Positions 11,120-20,502 are shown, numbered from the stretch's first letter. The stretch: 64,000 bases of DNA from Streptomyces sp. NBC_00820 (GCF_036347055.1 NZ_CP108882.1:6374001-6438000), one strand, 5' to 3'. Numbers and translations: made by a program. Notes: a model not told the origin generated them from the letters alone.

Positions 11120-11294
11120 GGACGGTTCCCCTTCGTCTGCTCACAGTGACCCAGCCCGTCCATCGTGCCCGGAAAATGATCAATCCGCTTTCCCAAACGG
11201 CGTTTTCCTCGCGGGTGTCGCGGAAGTGGGCGCGGGTGACGGCCGGTTCTCCCGTTTCTGGACACCCGGGGTCCACTGACCGACAATCACGAAC

Positions 11295-11846
11295 GTGACG
11301 TCGTCCTTCGAGTTCCCCACGTACCCCGCGCGGCCTTCCGACGCGGAGCGCGACAAGGCGCTGCAGGTGCTGCGAGACGGCGTCGCCATGGGCCGCCTGT
11401 CGCACGACACCTTCGTGCGCCGCATGGAACTCGCGCTCTCCGCGCGCGCCTCCGACGAACTCGCCGCCCTCACCGCCGACCTGCCCCACGAGAACCGTCT
11501 CTCGCGAGCGGTGCTGGGCACCGTGGAGGCCGTCTCCGGCTTCACCGTACGACTGCGCCGCGCCTGGCAGGCCGAACGGCTGCCGAAGCTGCTCCTGCCG
11601 CACCCCGCGCACGACCATCCGCTGCGCATCGGCCGCGACCCGGCCAACGGGTTGCGCCTCAACCACGAGACGGTGTCCCGCGTGCACGCCGACCTGCGCC
11701 GCCAGGGCGGCGTGTGGGTCCTCAGGGACCTCGGTTCCACCAACGGCACCACCGTCAACGGCCGCCGCGTGGTCGGCGCCGTCGTCGTCCGGGAGGGCGA
11801 CATGATCAGCTTCGGGAAGACCGCCTTCCGGCTGGCGGCGAACTGA
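11295..11846 (+). CDS. DUF1707 plus FHA-domain protein
   Basis: A 183-residue cytoplasmic protein. Residues ~14-66 are a DUF1707 module (PSDAERDKALQVL...GRLSHDTFVRRMELALSARASDEL), a short actinobacterial domain often at the N-terminus of membrane or regulatory proteins. Residues ~105-183 form a forkhead-associated phosphothreonine-binding domain with the expected RIGRDPANGL, SRVHADL and GSTNGTTVNG signatures. It probably reads Ser/Thr kinase phosphorylation. No kinase gene is adjacent. The start is GTG (11295), divergent from treZ by 175 bp. Confidence 0.9.
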   Translation: MTSSFEFPTYPARPSDAERDKALQVLRDGVAMGRLSHDTFVRRMELALSARASDELAALTADLPHENRLSRAVLGTVEAVSGFTVRLRRAWQAERLPKLLLPHPAHDHPLRIGRDPANGLRLNHETVSRVHADLRRQGGVWVLRDLGSTNGTTVNGRRVVGAVVVREGDMISFGKTAFRLAAN

Positions 11847-12005
11847 GCGGTTCCGGGGACGGTTCCCGGCATGGGCTCTGGGTGTGAGTGCGGGTGCGGG
11901 TGCCGGGGCCCGGTTGGCGGGTGCCGGGTACCGGGTGAGGCGTCGACGGCTCCTTTCGGGTGAGCCGGACTGGGGGAAACCGGCGGCCGTGCCGATGCAC
12001 CGGGA

Positions 12006-12419
12006 ATGACCTACCTCACCCGAGCGGCGGCCGCGGCCGGCGCTCTGCTGGCCGCCGCGGGCCTCCTCACCGCGGGCCCCGCCCACGCCGCGCCCCGCGG
12101 AACGGCCGCCGACGACTGGCTGTACCTGACCGTCACCCGCGGCGACGCGCAGTCCGGCGTCACCAGCGGCGCCCTGCTCCTGTGCGACCCGCCCCTGGGC
12201 CACCCGCACGCGGCGGAGGCCTGCGCCGAACTCGCCGCCGCCGACGGTGACATCGCGCGTATCCCGCACAAGGACGTGTTCTGCCCACTGATCTTCGCCC
12301 CGGTGACCGCCCACGCGCACGGGCGCTGGAACGGGCGGCCGGTCGACTACCAGGAGACCTACACCAGCAAGTGCGTGATGGACGCGCGGACGGGGTCGGT
12401 GTTCGCCCTGGAGGACTGA
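12006..12419 (+). CDS. Secreted SSI-family (subtilisin inhibitor-like) protein
   Basis: A 137-residue exported protein with a signal peptide (cleavage about after AHA, residue 29). The mature part matches Streptomyces subtilisin inhibitor topology: paired Cys60/Cys73, then Cys93/Cys123. The reactive-site loop FCPLIFAPV lines up with SSI MCPMVYDPV, putting the P1 residue at Leu95 and P1' at Ile96. Leu at P1 suggests inhibition of chymotrypsin- or subtilisin-like proteases. The C-terminal YTSKCVMDARTGSVFALED also matches SSI. It faces a convergent M14 carboxypeptidase gene. Confidence 0.88.
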   Translation: MTYLTRAAAAAGALLAAAGLLTAGPAHAAPRGTAADDWLYLTVTRGDAQSGVTSGALLLCDPPLGHPHAAEACAELAAADGDIARIPHKDVFCPLIFAPVTAHAHGRWNGRPVDYQETYTSKCVMDARTGSVFALED

Positions 12420-12508
12420 GCGACGCCACTCCCGGCGTACGGACCGGATCCCGGGGGACGAGCGATGTCCCGTGCCCGGCCGCCCGTGCCCGGCTGGGGG
12501 CGACGCCG

Positions 12509-13759
12509 TCAGGCCGCCTGCTCGCGGGCCTGCCGGGCCGCCACCAGCACGGTCCGGGACTGGTGTTCCACCTGGTGCTCCAACGGCACCCAGCGGGCCC
12601 GGAACCGCAGCGCGAAGGACTCGCACCAGGCGGCGACGAGGTGTTCCAGCCAGGGCGCCGCCAGGTCGTCCGTCTCCCGCAGGACCCGCAGCAGCATCGC
12701 CGCGGCCCGCAGCGGCAGCCGCCGCCCGAAGGCGTCCACGCTGCCCACGTACGCCATCGTCGTGCCGGCCGGCGCCGTGTGGGTCCAGTCCCGCGCCAGG
12801 CCGGGGATCAGCCCCAGTGCCCACCGGGCGGCCCGCAGCAGCGGGCCGCCCGTGTCGTCCAGCCGGGGCAACGCCTCGGCGAGCACCCGTTCCACCTCCG
12901 TCGCGTCCCGCAGCAGGCGCGCGGCCAGTTGCCGCAGTGCCGCCGCCGGCGCCGGGTGCGGTGCCGGGTCGTCCACCAGGTCGCTGGCCCACATCGGCAC
13001 CTCCACCACGGCCGTCAGACCGCCGTAGCGGTGTGCGTGGTACCAGGTGCTGTGCCGGGCGTCGTCGGGCATGCTCGGGTAGGCGGCGCGCGAGTCCGGG
13101 CCGGGCATGACATGCACGCCCGGCCCCGAGGACGGCCAGCCCGCCGCGTCCGAGGCGCCCGTCTCCACCGGGATGTGCAGCTGTGCCGCGGACTTGGCGA
13201 ACGGCTCGGCCAGCCCCGGCACGTCCTTCGTCAACTGCACCCAGCTGCCGCCCAGATCGGTTCCGTGCAGGGTCACCTGCAGATACGGGCGCAGCTCGTC
13301 GATCACGCCGGTCAGGGTGCGCGTCTCGGGCGGCAGCCGGTCCGGGGGCAGTACCGACGGCGCCCACTCCGGCTGCTCAGCCCCCGTGGGACGGTAGAAA
13401 CCGAGGTGGTAGTCGAACAGGCTGCGCGGGGCCGGGGTCACGTGCAGACTCGCGCCGTCCGGGTCGGCGCACAGCAGGAAGTGCCAGGAGGTGCCGGAGC
13501 GCAACTCCCGTTCCGCCAGCACCCGTTCGGCCAGCGCGCGGAGGGTGGAGCCCCCGGTCGGTTCGTTGGCGTGGGCGCCCGCCACCACCAGCACGGCACG
13601 GCGTGCATGCCCCACCGACAGCAGATGCAGGGGCCGGCCCGCCCGGGAGAGACCCACCTGCCGCAGCACACACAGCCCGGGCTCCTGAGTGGCCAACGCG
13701 TGTGCGAAGGACACCAGTTCGGGAAGGTTGGGGTAGCGCAGCTCCGGCAGGAGACTCAC
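12509..13759 (-). CDS. M14-family zinc carboxypeptidase
   Basis: A 416-residue M14-type metallopeptidase. Zinc ligands are seen in GAHANEPTGG (HxxE) and in QVTLHGTDLGG; a likely catalytic Glu is in LTAVVEVPMW. No signal peptide is apparent, so it is probably cytoplasmic, unlike classical secreted carboxypeptidases. The GTG at 13759 is chosen because it follows a G-rich site and the upstream extension is low-complexity. It might process peptide or peptidoglycan amino acids; aspartoacylase-like activity is the alternative. It ends against the SSI-like gene. Confidence 0.82.
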   Translation of the reverse strand: MSLLPELRYPNLPELVSFAHALATQEPGLCVLRQVGLSRAGRPLHLLSVGHARRAVLVVAGAHANEPTGGSTLRALAERVLAERELRSGTSWHFLLCADPDGASLHVTPAPRSLFDYHLGFYRPTGAEQPEWAPSVLPPDRLPPETRTLTGVIDELRPYLQVTLHGTDLGGSWVQLTKDVPGLAEPFAKSAAQLHIPVETGASDAAGWPSSGPGVHVMPGPDSRAAYPSMPDDARHSTWYHAHRYGGLTAVVEVPMWASDLVDDPAPHPAPAAALRQLAARLLRDATEVERVLAEALPRLDDTGGPLLRAARWALGLIPGLARDWTHTAPAGTTMAYVGSVDAFGRRLPLRAAAMLLRVLRETDDLAAPWLEHLVAAWCESFALRFRARWVPLEHQVEHQSRTVLVAARQAREQAA

Positions 13760-13993
13760 CCCCGACTCGTGTCCGCCCGGCTTCGCCCTCTCAGTGCCGC
13801 ACGGCCCGGGTGAACTGTCAAGCGCATGGCGGGGTGGCTCCAGGGGGCGCCCGGACGCGCACGCCGGCGGGACCTCGGCCTCGCCCTTCCGGCGCGCCCC
13901 CGCACCACCCGGCAGGACGCGCCGGCCGGGGACCGCCGCTGGTGTGGGTCGGAATCCCGTGGGTACCACCGCTGGTGTGGGCCGGGGTGCGCG

Positions 13994-14428
13994 CGGGCCG
14001 GATTCCGGCCCTGGACAGCCGTGTGGACCGAGCACACCTCCACGGCCGTACGGATGGCCGCCGCAGGTGTCGGGGTGTGCGCCGTACCCGCCCACCTCGT
14101 GCGGGGTGTCGTCGGCGAGGACTGTGTGGTCCTCAGCCCCGACCCGGTCTGGAAGCGTCCGCTGACCGTCTACGCGCGCGTGCCGCTCACCGGAGCCGCG
14201 GAGGCGTTCGTGCACCTGCTGTGCGCCATGTGGCCCTCGCTGGCCGCGGCGCCCACGGCAGCCACCGCGTTCACGGCAGCCATCGCGCCCACGGACGCGC
14301 CGACGACCGCGGCCACTGCCTTTGTGGCGACCGAGGTCACGGCCTCGCCGGATGCCAGGGATGCCATTGCCTCCGTGGCCTCCCTGGCGACCGCGGCCCG
14401 CGAGGCGGTCGCTCCGTCGGCCGGCTGA
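13994..14428 (+). pseudogene. LysR effector-domain remnant
   Basis: The reading frame through 13994-14236 encodes ARAGFRPWTAVWTEHTSTAV followed by an MAAAGVGVCAVPAHLV segment and LTVYARVPLTGAAEAFV, the C-terminal third of a LysR substrate-binding domain. There is no helix-turn-helix or upstream half: the start of the M14 gene lies only ~230 bp away. Beyond the domain the frame runs into Ala/Thr low-complexity repeats before a stop. Just upstream, an imperfect direct repeat (13932-13952 and 13966-13986) disrupts the frame. I read it as the decayed end of a regulator gene, not a working protein. Confidence 0.5.
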
Positions 14429-14502
14429 CCGTGTCCCGGCCGGCCGGCCGGCCGAGCGTGCGCTGACCGGGCTGACCGGGCACCGGCCGGCCGACGCCAT
14501 GT

Positions 14503-16896
14503 TCAGCGGGCCCCCGGCTCTCCCTCACTCACTCGCTCGAGCAGTGCCACGGGCAGCGCCTCGAAAAGGTCCGCCACGCGCGCGTACCCCGTGAACTCCC
14601 GTCCCGGCGTGAGCAGGTCCGTCCAGCGCCCGGGCGGCAGCGGCAGCCGTGTCTCCCGCCAGCCGCCCGCCTCGTCCAGCCGCAGGGACAGCCTGGTCAC
14701 CGCCGTGACGACCTCGCCCGAGCGCGCGAACGCCAGGCAGTGGCCGGCCGCCGGGCCGTCGGCGGCGAGCGGGGCGTAGGCCGCGTCCGTGCCGAACGCG
14801 CCGGGCCGGCGGGCCCGCAGCCCCAGCGCCGCCGCAGTCAGGGCGTCCTTCTCGCCCGGCGCCGCCGCCGGGAAGGACACCGGCCGCCGGTTGTCGGGGT
14901 CCACCAGCGCCCGGTACTCGCTCTCCGTGCCCTGGTACACGTCCGGCACGCCCGGCATCGTCAGATGGACCAGGGCGGTACCGAGGACGTTGGCCCGGAT
15001 GTGCGGCTCCAGGGCCTTGCGGAAGGCGGCCACGTGCTCGCCGGGCGGCCCGCACGGTCCGGCCGCGACGAACGCGGCCACCGCCTCCTCGTACGGCGGC
15101 TCCGGCTCCGTCCAGCTGGTGTACATGCCCGCCTCGCGCACGTGCTTGAGCAGAGCCTCCCGGACCCGTTCCCGCTCGGCCGGACCCAGCCCGAACACCG
15201 TCTGCCAGGCCGCCCATGCGAGCTGCCCGTCCGGGACGGCCTCCTCGGCCCGTGTCACCTCGGCGAGCAGCCGCGCCCAGCGTCCGGGGCACTCGGTGAG
15301 CACGGCCAGCGCCGCCCGCACGTCGGCGCTGCGCTTGGTGTCGTGCGTGGTGACGACGGTGCCGGTGGCCGGCCAGTCGCGCTGCACGCGCGCGCAGTAG
15401 GCGTGGAAGTCCTCCGGGGACACCCCGGGGCTGCCCGGATCACCGCCCACCTCCGTCGCCGCGGGCAGCGGCACGTAGCGGTAGAACGCCTTGTCCTCGA
15501 CGGACTTGGCGCGCAGCGCCGACGCCGTCTGCGCGAACCGGGTGCGCAGCTCCGTCCGGCCCGCGTGGTCCCCGGCGGACCCTGCCGAGACGTGGTCGGA
15601 CGGCTCGACCAGCAGCCCCCGTACGACGTCCACGGCCCCGGCCTCCTCGGGCACCACGAACGCCGAGCGGGCCTCCTCGGCGGCCCGCTCGGTGACGACC
15701 GCGGCGGCGTCACCGGAGCCGTACGGCCGGTAGACACGCATCCGGACCAGCAGCTCCTCCAGGGCCGTGCGCAGCGCCCAGGGCGCCCGGTCGCGCAGCG
15801 CGAGGTCCGGTGAACCGGCGCACAGCCGCGCGGCGGCCCGGGTGAGCCGGTCGCCCTCGGCAGCCAGCTCGTGCCGGAGCACCTCGTACGCGGCCCGCCG
15901 TACAGTGGCCTCCCAGTCGCCGCCCCGGTCCGTCTGCGGGGCCGCGAAACCCCGGTAGTGGGCGAGTAGTTCGCCCGCTCCGTCCGGGTCCGTGAACAGG
16001 CCGTCGATGTGGCGCAGGGCGTCGTAGCCCGTGGTGCCCGCGACGGGCCAGGAGGCCGGCAGACGTTCGCCGTCGGCCAGGATCTTCTCCACCACCGTCC
16101 AGCGGCCGCCGGTCGCCTCGTCGAGCCGGGCCAGGTAGCCGTCGGGGTCCGCGAGGCCGTCGGGGTGGTCGACGCGCAGTCCGTCGAGCACCCCCTCCGC
16201 GAGCAGCTGGAGGATCTTGGCGTGGGTGGCCTCGAACACCTCCGGATCCTCCACGCGCACCCCGATCAGCTCCGAGATGCTGAAGAAGCGCCGGTAGTTC
16301 AGCTCGGTGCGGGCCAGCCGCCACCACACCGGGCGGTACCACTGCGCGTCCAGCAGCCGGGGCAGCGGCAGGTCCTCGGTGCCCGTGCGGATCGGGAAGG
16401 CGTGGTCGTGGTAGCGCAGCACGTCACCGTCGACCACCAGGTGTTCCAGCTCCGTGCCGAGCGGCCCGCCGAGCACGGGCAGCAGCAGCCGGCCGCCCTG
16501 CGCCTCCCAGTCGATGTCGAACCAGCGCGCGTAGCGCGACCCGGGGCCCTCCCGCAGCACCTCCCACAGGGCGCGATTGTGCCGGGGTGCCATCGCCATG
16601 TGGTTCGGCACGATGTCCGCCACCAGGCCCAGGCCGTGCTCCCGCGCGGTCCGTGCCAGCGCGCGCAGGCCCTCCTCGCCGCCGAGCTCCTCGCGCACGC
16701 GCGCGTGGTCCACGACGTCGTACCCGTGCGTGGAGCCAGGTACGGCCTCCAGCACGGGGGACAGGTGCAGGTGGGAGACGCCGAGCGACGCCAGGTACGG
16801 GACGGCCGCCGCCGCGGCGGCGAACGGGAACGCGGGCTGGAGCTGCAGCCGGTAGGTGGCCGTGGGCACTCCCGGTCCGGATCGCGCAGAGGTCAT
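14503..16896 (-). CDS. treY: Malto-oligosyltrehalose synthase
   Basis: A 797-residue GH13 maltooligosyl trehalose synthase, which rearranges the reducing-end alpha-1,4 bond of malto-oligosaccharides to alpha,alpha-1,1. Signatures: N-terminal TATYRLQLQPAFPF, ADIVPNHMA, GLRVDHPDGLADP with the nucleophile Asp, TVVEKIL with the acid Glu, and TTHDTKRSADVRARL-type region IV (here TTHDTKRSADVRAAL). The ATG at 16896 is favoured because AGGT lies ~6 nt upstream; a GTG at 16902 is possible. Its product feeds TreZ. Between treY and treZ lie the M14, SSI-like and FHA genes. Confidence 0.95.
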   Translation of the reverse strand: MTSARSGPGVPTATYRLQLQPAFPFAAAAAAVPYLASLGVSHLHLSPVLEAVPGSTHGYDVVDHARVREELGGEEGLRALARTAREHGLGLVADIVPNHMAMAPRHNRALWEVLREGPGSRYARWFDIDWEAQGGRLLLPVLGGPLGTELEHLVVDGDVLRYHDHAFPIRTGTEDLPLPRLLDAQWYRPVWWRLARTELNYRRFFSISELIGVRVEDPEVFEATHAKILQLLAEGVLDGLRVDHPDGLADPDGYLARLDEATGGRWTVVEKILADGERLPASWPVAGTTGYDALRHIDGLFTDPDGAGELLAHYRGFAAPQTDRGGDWEATVRRAAYEVLRHELAAEGDRLTRAAARLCAGSPDLALRDRAPWALRTALEELLVRMRVYRPYGSGDAAAVVTERAAEEARSAFVVPEEAGAVDVVRGLLVEPSDHVSAGSAGDHAGRTELRTRFAQTASALRAKSVEDKAFYRYVPLPAATEVGGDPGSPGVSPEDFHAYCARVQRDWPATGTVVTTHDTKRSADVRAALAVLTECPGRWARLLAEVTRAEEAVPDGQLAWAAWQTVFGLGPAERERVREALLKHVREAGMYTSWTEPEPPYEEAVAAFVAAGPCGPPGEHVAAFRKALEPHIRANVLGTALVHLTMPGVPDVYQGTESEYRALVDPDNRRPVSFPAAAPGEKDALTAAALGLRARRPGAFGTDAAYAPLAADGPAAGHCLAFARSGEVVTAVTRLSLRLDEAGGWRETRLPLPPGRWTDLLTPGREFTGYARVADLFEALPVALLERVSEGEPGAR

Positions 16897-17006
16897 GCAC
16901 ACCTACGTACCCCGCCCACGGCCGTTCGTGTCATAGACGCGCGCACGACCCCGCGCATGCCGCAGATGGCGGATGGTCCCACGCGCGCGTGCGCCGTCAG
17001 GGGGCC

Positions 17007-17055
17007 CCTTACGGAGCCCCTTACGGCGTTCCCTACGGAGTTCCTTACGGAGCCC
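17007..17055. repeat. Short tandem repeats between treY and glgX
   Basis: Four imperfect ~12-bp copies of TTACGGAGCCCC/TTACGGCGTTCC immediately 3' of the glgX stop codon and upstream of treY. No hairpin explains them; they may be a slipped-strand expansion. Confidence 0.6.
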
Positions 17056-19200
17056 TCACGCGGGTCGTCGCAGCACCGTCATGCTGCGGTCCGGCAGGGT
17101 GAGGCGATCGCCGGCCGCCACCTTCGGGCCCCCGCCCGGTGCCACGCCCTCCGGCCGGGCGGTGTCGACGACGACCTGCCACTGCCGGCCGTGGTCGACC
17201 GGCACCAGGAAGTCCAGCGCCCCGGGGGAGGCGTTGAACATCAGCAGGAAGGAGTCGTCGGCGATGCGCTCCCCGCGCGGACCCGGCTCGGAGATCGCGT
17301 TGCCGTTCAGGAACACCGTCAGGGCGGACGCCTGGGCCGAGTCCCAGTCCCGCTGCGTCATCTCCGCGCCCTCCGGAGTGAACCAGACGATGTCGGACAG
17401 CTCGTCGTGGGTGCCCTCCACCGGCCGGCCGTGGAAGAAGCGGCGCCGCCGGAACACCGGGTGGTCCCGGCGCAGCCACACCATCGCCCGGACGAACTCC
17501 AGCAGATCGCTGCTGCTGCCGCTGCTGCTGCTGCTGTCGTTGCCGGCGCCGTCCTCGGGCCAGTGCACCCAGGACAGCTCGTTGTCCTGGCAATAGGCGT
17601 TGTTGTTGCCACGCTGGGTGCGGGCGAACTCGTCTCCGTGACTGATCATCGGCACGCCCTGGGACAGCATCAGCGTGGCGACGAAGTTCCGCATCTGCCG
17701 CGCCCGCAACCGCAGCACGTCCGCGTCGTCCGTCTCGCCCTCGGTGCCGCAGTTCCAGGAGCGGTTGTGGCTCTCGCCGTCCCGGTTGTCCTCGCCGTTG
17801 GCCTTGTTGCGCTTCTGGTCGTACGACACCAGGTCGCCGAGGGTGAAACCGTCGTGGCAGGTGACGAAGTTGATGGAGGCGAGCGGACGGCGGCCGTCGT
17901 CCTGGTAGAGGTCGGAGGAGCCGGTCAGCCGCGAGGCGAACTCCGCGAGCGCGCGCGGCTCGCCGCGCCACAGGTCCCGCACCGTGTCGCGGTACTTGCC
18001 GTTCCACTCGGTCCACAACGGCGGGAAGTTGCCCACCTGGTAACCGCCCTCGCCCACGTCCCAGGGCTCGGCGATCAGCTTGACCTGGGAGACCACCGGG
18101 TCCTGCTGCACCAGGTCGAAGAACGAGGACAGCCGGTCCACCTCGTGGAACTGCCGGGCGAGGGTCGCCGCGAGGTCGAAGCGGAACCCGTCGACGTGCA
18201 TCTCGGTCACCCAGTACCGCAGCGAGTCCATGATCAGCTGGAGCACGTGCGGCGACCGCATGAGCAGCGAGTTCCCGGTGCCGGTGGTGTCCGTGTAGTA
18301 GCGCGGATCGTCCGCCAGCCGGTAGTACGACGGATTGTCCAGGCCCTTGAAGGACAGGGTCGGGCCCAGGTGGTTGCCCTCGGCGGTGTGGTTGTAGACG
18401 ACGTCCAGGATGACCTCGATCCCGGCCTCGTGCAGCGCCCGGACCGCCGACTTGAACTCCAGGACCTGCTGGCCGCGGTCGCCCCAGGAGGCGTACGCGT
18501 TGTGCGGGGCGAAGAAGCCGATCGTGTTGTAGCCCCAGTAGTTGCTCAGGCCCATGTCGGCCAGCCGGTGGTCGTTCACGAACTGGTGTACGGGCATCAG
18601 TTCGAGTGCCGTCACGCCGAGTTCGGTCAGGTGGTCGAGGATGGCCGGGTGCGCGAGCGCCGCGTACGTGCCGCGCAGCTCCTCCGGAAGTCCCGGATGG
18701 CGCATGGTCAGCCCCTTGACGTGGGCCTCGTAGATGACCGTGTGGTGGTACTCGATGCGCGGGGGCCGGTCGTCGCCCCAGTCGAAGTACGGGTTGATCA
18801 CCACCGAGGTCATGGTGTGCGGCGCCGAGTCCAGGTCGTTGCGCCGCTCGGGGGCACCGAAGTGGTAGCCGTACACCTCCTCGCCCCATCGCACGGATCC
18901 GGCGATCGCCTTCGCGTACGGGTCGAGCAGCAGCTTCGCCGAGTTGCAGCGCAGCCCGCGCCCCGGGTCGTACGGGCCGTGCACGCGGAAGCCGTAGCGC
19001 TGGCCCGGCATCACGCCCGGCATGTACGCGTGCCGCACGAACCCGTCGCTCTCGCGCAGCTCCACCGCCGTCTCCGAGCCGTCGTCGTGCAGCAGACACA
19101 GCTCTGCTCGGTCCGCGGCCTCCGTGAAGACCGCGAAGTTGGTTCCGGCGCCGTCATAGGTGGCGCCGAGCGGATACGCCTCTCCAGGCCAGACCTGCAT
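17056..19200 (-). CDS. glgX: Glycogen debranching enzyme (isoamylase type)
   Basis: A 714-residue GH13 debranching enzyme, cutting alpha-1,6 branches of glycogen or limit dextrin. An N-terminal CBM48 module (GATYDGAGTNFAVFTEAADRAEL...) precedes the barrel with DVVYNHTAEG, HVDGFRFDLAATLARQ (nucleophile Asp), KLIAEPWDVG (Glu) and NFVTCHDGFTL (Asp). With treY and treZ on the same strand it gives a glycogen-to-trehalose route. The ATG at 19200 follows a GGAAGAG site; the frame is open far upstream without similarity. A CTG-type triplet repeat (17511-17539) creates a Ser/Gly run in the C-terminal half. Confidence 0.95.
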   Translation of the reverse strand: MQVWPGEAYPLGATYDGAGTNFAVFTEAADRAELCLLHDDGSETAVELRESDGFVRHAYMPGVMPGQRYGFRVHGPYDPGRGLRCNSAKLLLDPYAKAIAGSVRWGEEVYGYHFGAPERRNDLDSAPHTMTSVVINPYFDWGDDRPPRIEYHHTVIYEAHVKGLTMRHPGLPEELRGTYAALAHPAILDHLTELGVTALELMPVHQFVNDHRLADMGLSNYWGYNTIGFFAPHNAYASWGDRGQQVLEFKSAVRALHEAGIEVILDVVYNHTAEGNHLGPTLSFKGLDNPSYYRLADDPRYYTDTTGTGNSLLMRSPHVLQLIMDSLRYWVTEMHVDGFRFDLAATLARQFHEVDRLSSFFDLVQQDPVVSQVKLIAEPWDVGEGGYQVGNFPPLWTEWNGKYRDTVRDLWRGEPRALAEFASRLTGSSDLYQDDGRRPLASINFVTCHDGFTLGDLVSYDQKRNKANGEDNRDGESHNRSWNCGTEGETDDADVLRLRARQMRNFVATLMLSQGVPMISHGDEFARTQRGNNNAYCQDNELSWVHWPEDGAGNDSSSSSGSSSDLLEFVRAMVWLRRDHPVFRRRRFFHGRPVEGTHDELSDIVWFTPEGAEMTQRDWDSAQASALTVFLNGNAISEPGPRGERIADDSFLLMFNASPGALDFLVPVDHGRQWQVVVDTARPEGVAPGGGPKVAAGDRLTLPDRSMTVLRRPA
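17511..17539 (-). repeat. Serine triplet repeat in glgX
   Basis: On the coding strand this is a near-continuous run of AGC/AGT-type codons giving SSSSSGSSS between the AGND and LLEFV segments. It inserts a flexible loop and could change length in 3-nt steps. Confidence 0.8.
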
Positions 19201-19513
19201 GGCTACGACTCTTCCAGGTGTGGCGCCCCGCCGGGGGCGCGTTGACCGCGAGTCTGCGCGAAAGTAAGGGAACCTCCCGTGACTTACACCCCTCTTACGG
19301 GCCGACCGGTGCATACGGCACATCGTGGATCGAGGGTGGCAAGAGGTACCTGGAGGTGCTCGGGGCACTCCGGATGCTCGGGGAGCTCTGGGGGACCGAC
19401 CGCGACCGATCGTGACCGATGGCGACTCGCGTCGACCAGCGCGGGTGCCGGCCGTGTGTCGAGCCAGTGGACAGACACGTACTCCCGGGACACAGGGGGA
19501 GTAGGGGGAAGAT
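19201..19513. other. Divergent intergenic region glgX / Tat-secreted protein
   Basis: About 310 bp without a gene. It must hold the promoters of both flanking genes. I see GC-rich direct repeats (several GCTCGGGG / CGGGGA elements, 19372-19395) and a GGGGGAAGAT ribosome site right before the GTG at 19514, but no convincing -10/-35 pair or strong palindrome. Confidence 0.5.
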
Positions 19514-20341
19514 GTGCGCGAGACAGTGCGCCGCCATCTGGGCAAGGTGATGGCGGGGGTGGGCCTGGCGACCGCCGGGACCGCGATGATGGCCGCCGTC
19601 ACCCTGCCGGGCACGGCGGGGGCGGACGACGGCGGCGGCGGAGGCGGCGGCGGAGGAGCGGGCGGCAGGCAGGCCGCGTGGCAGTCCGGGCAGGGAGCGG
19701 ACCCGGTACCGCCGGGCGTGGTCGAACCGGCGCCGGCCGAGGGCGAGAAGGGGACCGGCCGCGACCCGCTGACCGGCGACGAGATCCGGCGGGTCGACAG
19801 GATCGCCAGGACGGGGCAGTTGCTGACCGCCGGCGAGAACGTCGCCGGCGACCGGGGTCCGCAGCGCCTCGGCGTCGACCTCGCCGAACCGCACGCGGAC
19901 GAAGTGGACGACCCGAGCCCGCCGCGGCGGGCCGACGTGACCTTCTACGACTACCGGAGCGACTCGCTCGTCACCAGGACGGTCGACCTGGAGGCCGGTA
20001 CCGTCGAACGGACGGTGGTCAGCCACGGCGTCCAGCCGCCGCTGAGCCGGGCCGAGAACGCCGAGGCAGCCGAGCTGCTGATCGCCGACCCGCTCGGCGC
20101 GGGCCTCAGGGCGGACTACAAGGACGCCACCGGCCGCGAACTGACCACCGCGGACCAGCTCTTGCTCAACGGAGCGGTCTACCGGGCCGTCCCGGGCGGG
20201 CAACCCGCCGCTCTGGGAGCGTGCGGTGAACACCGCTGCGTTCGGCTGTTCCCGAAGGTCAGGAACGGCCCCTGGATCGACGCCCGGTGGCTGGTCGTCG
20301 ACCTGAGCGCCCGCAAGGTCGCCCGTCTCGACCGGCACTGA
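19514..20341 (+). CDS. Secreted protein, possible accessory subunit of the downstream copper amine oxidase
   Basis: A 275-residue protein with a Tat-like signal (VRRHLGK then a hydrophobic stretch to ~residue 36), followed by a glycine run and a globular domain from ~90 (DPLTGDEIRRVDRIA...ADVTFYDYRSDSLVTRTVDL). The beta-rich part resembles the small N-terminal domains of copper amine oxidases and the proteins labelled tyramine oxidase subunit B in Streptomyces. The next gene encodes an amine-oxidase catalytic domain lacking those N-terminal domains, so the two may together rebuild one enzyme. Two cysteines occur close together near the C-terminus (GACGEHRCVRLF). Function is inference from context. 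Confidence 0.65.
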   Translation: MRETVRRHLGKVMAGVGLATAGTAMMAAVTLPGTAGADDGGGGGGGGGAGGRQAAWQSGQGADPVPPGVVEPAPAEGEKGTGRDPLTGDEIRRVDRIARTGQLLTAGENVAGDRGPQRLGVDLAEPHADEVDDPSPPRRADVTFYDYRSDSLVTRTVDLEAGTVERTVVSHGVQPPLSRAENAEAAELLIADPLGAGLRADYKDATGRELTTADQLLLNGAVYRAVPGGQPAALGACGEHRCVRLFPKVRNGPWIDARWLVVDLSARKVARLDRH

Positions 20342-20502
20342 ACACCGGCGCCGGCTTCGGCGCGCGGTGTCCTCGCCCGGCATCCGATGACCGGCGCACG
20401 GCGTCGGGGCCCCGGCATGCCCCGGACGGCGAAGTACGCCGCACCGCCCGGCTGTTCGCCCACCCATCCTCCACGCTCGCACTTCAGGAGAGTCGTCTCG
20501 TC

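Noticed and set aside
10053..13367. 1104-codon minus-strand frame spanning treZ, the FHA gene and the M14 gene
   Set aside because: Shadow of several real genes; no domain and strongly biased composition.
16009..19245. 1078-codon plus-strand frame opposite treY/glgX
   Set aside because: Antisense shadow of two certain GH13 enzymes.
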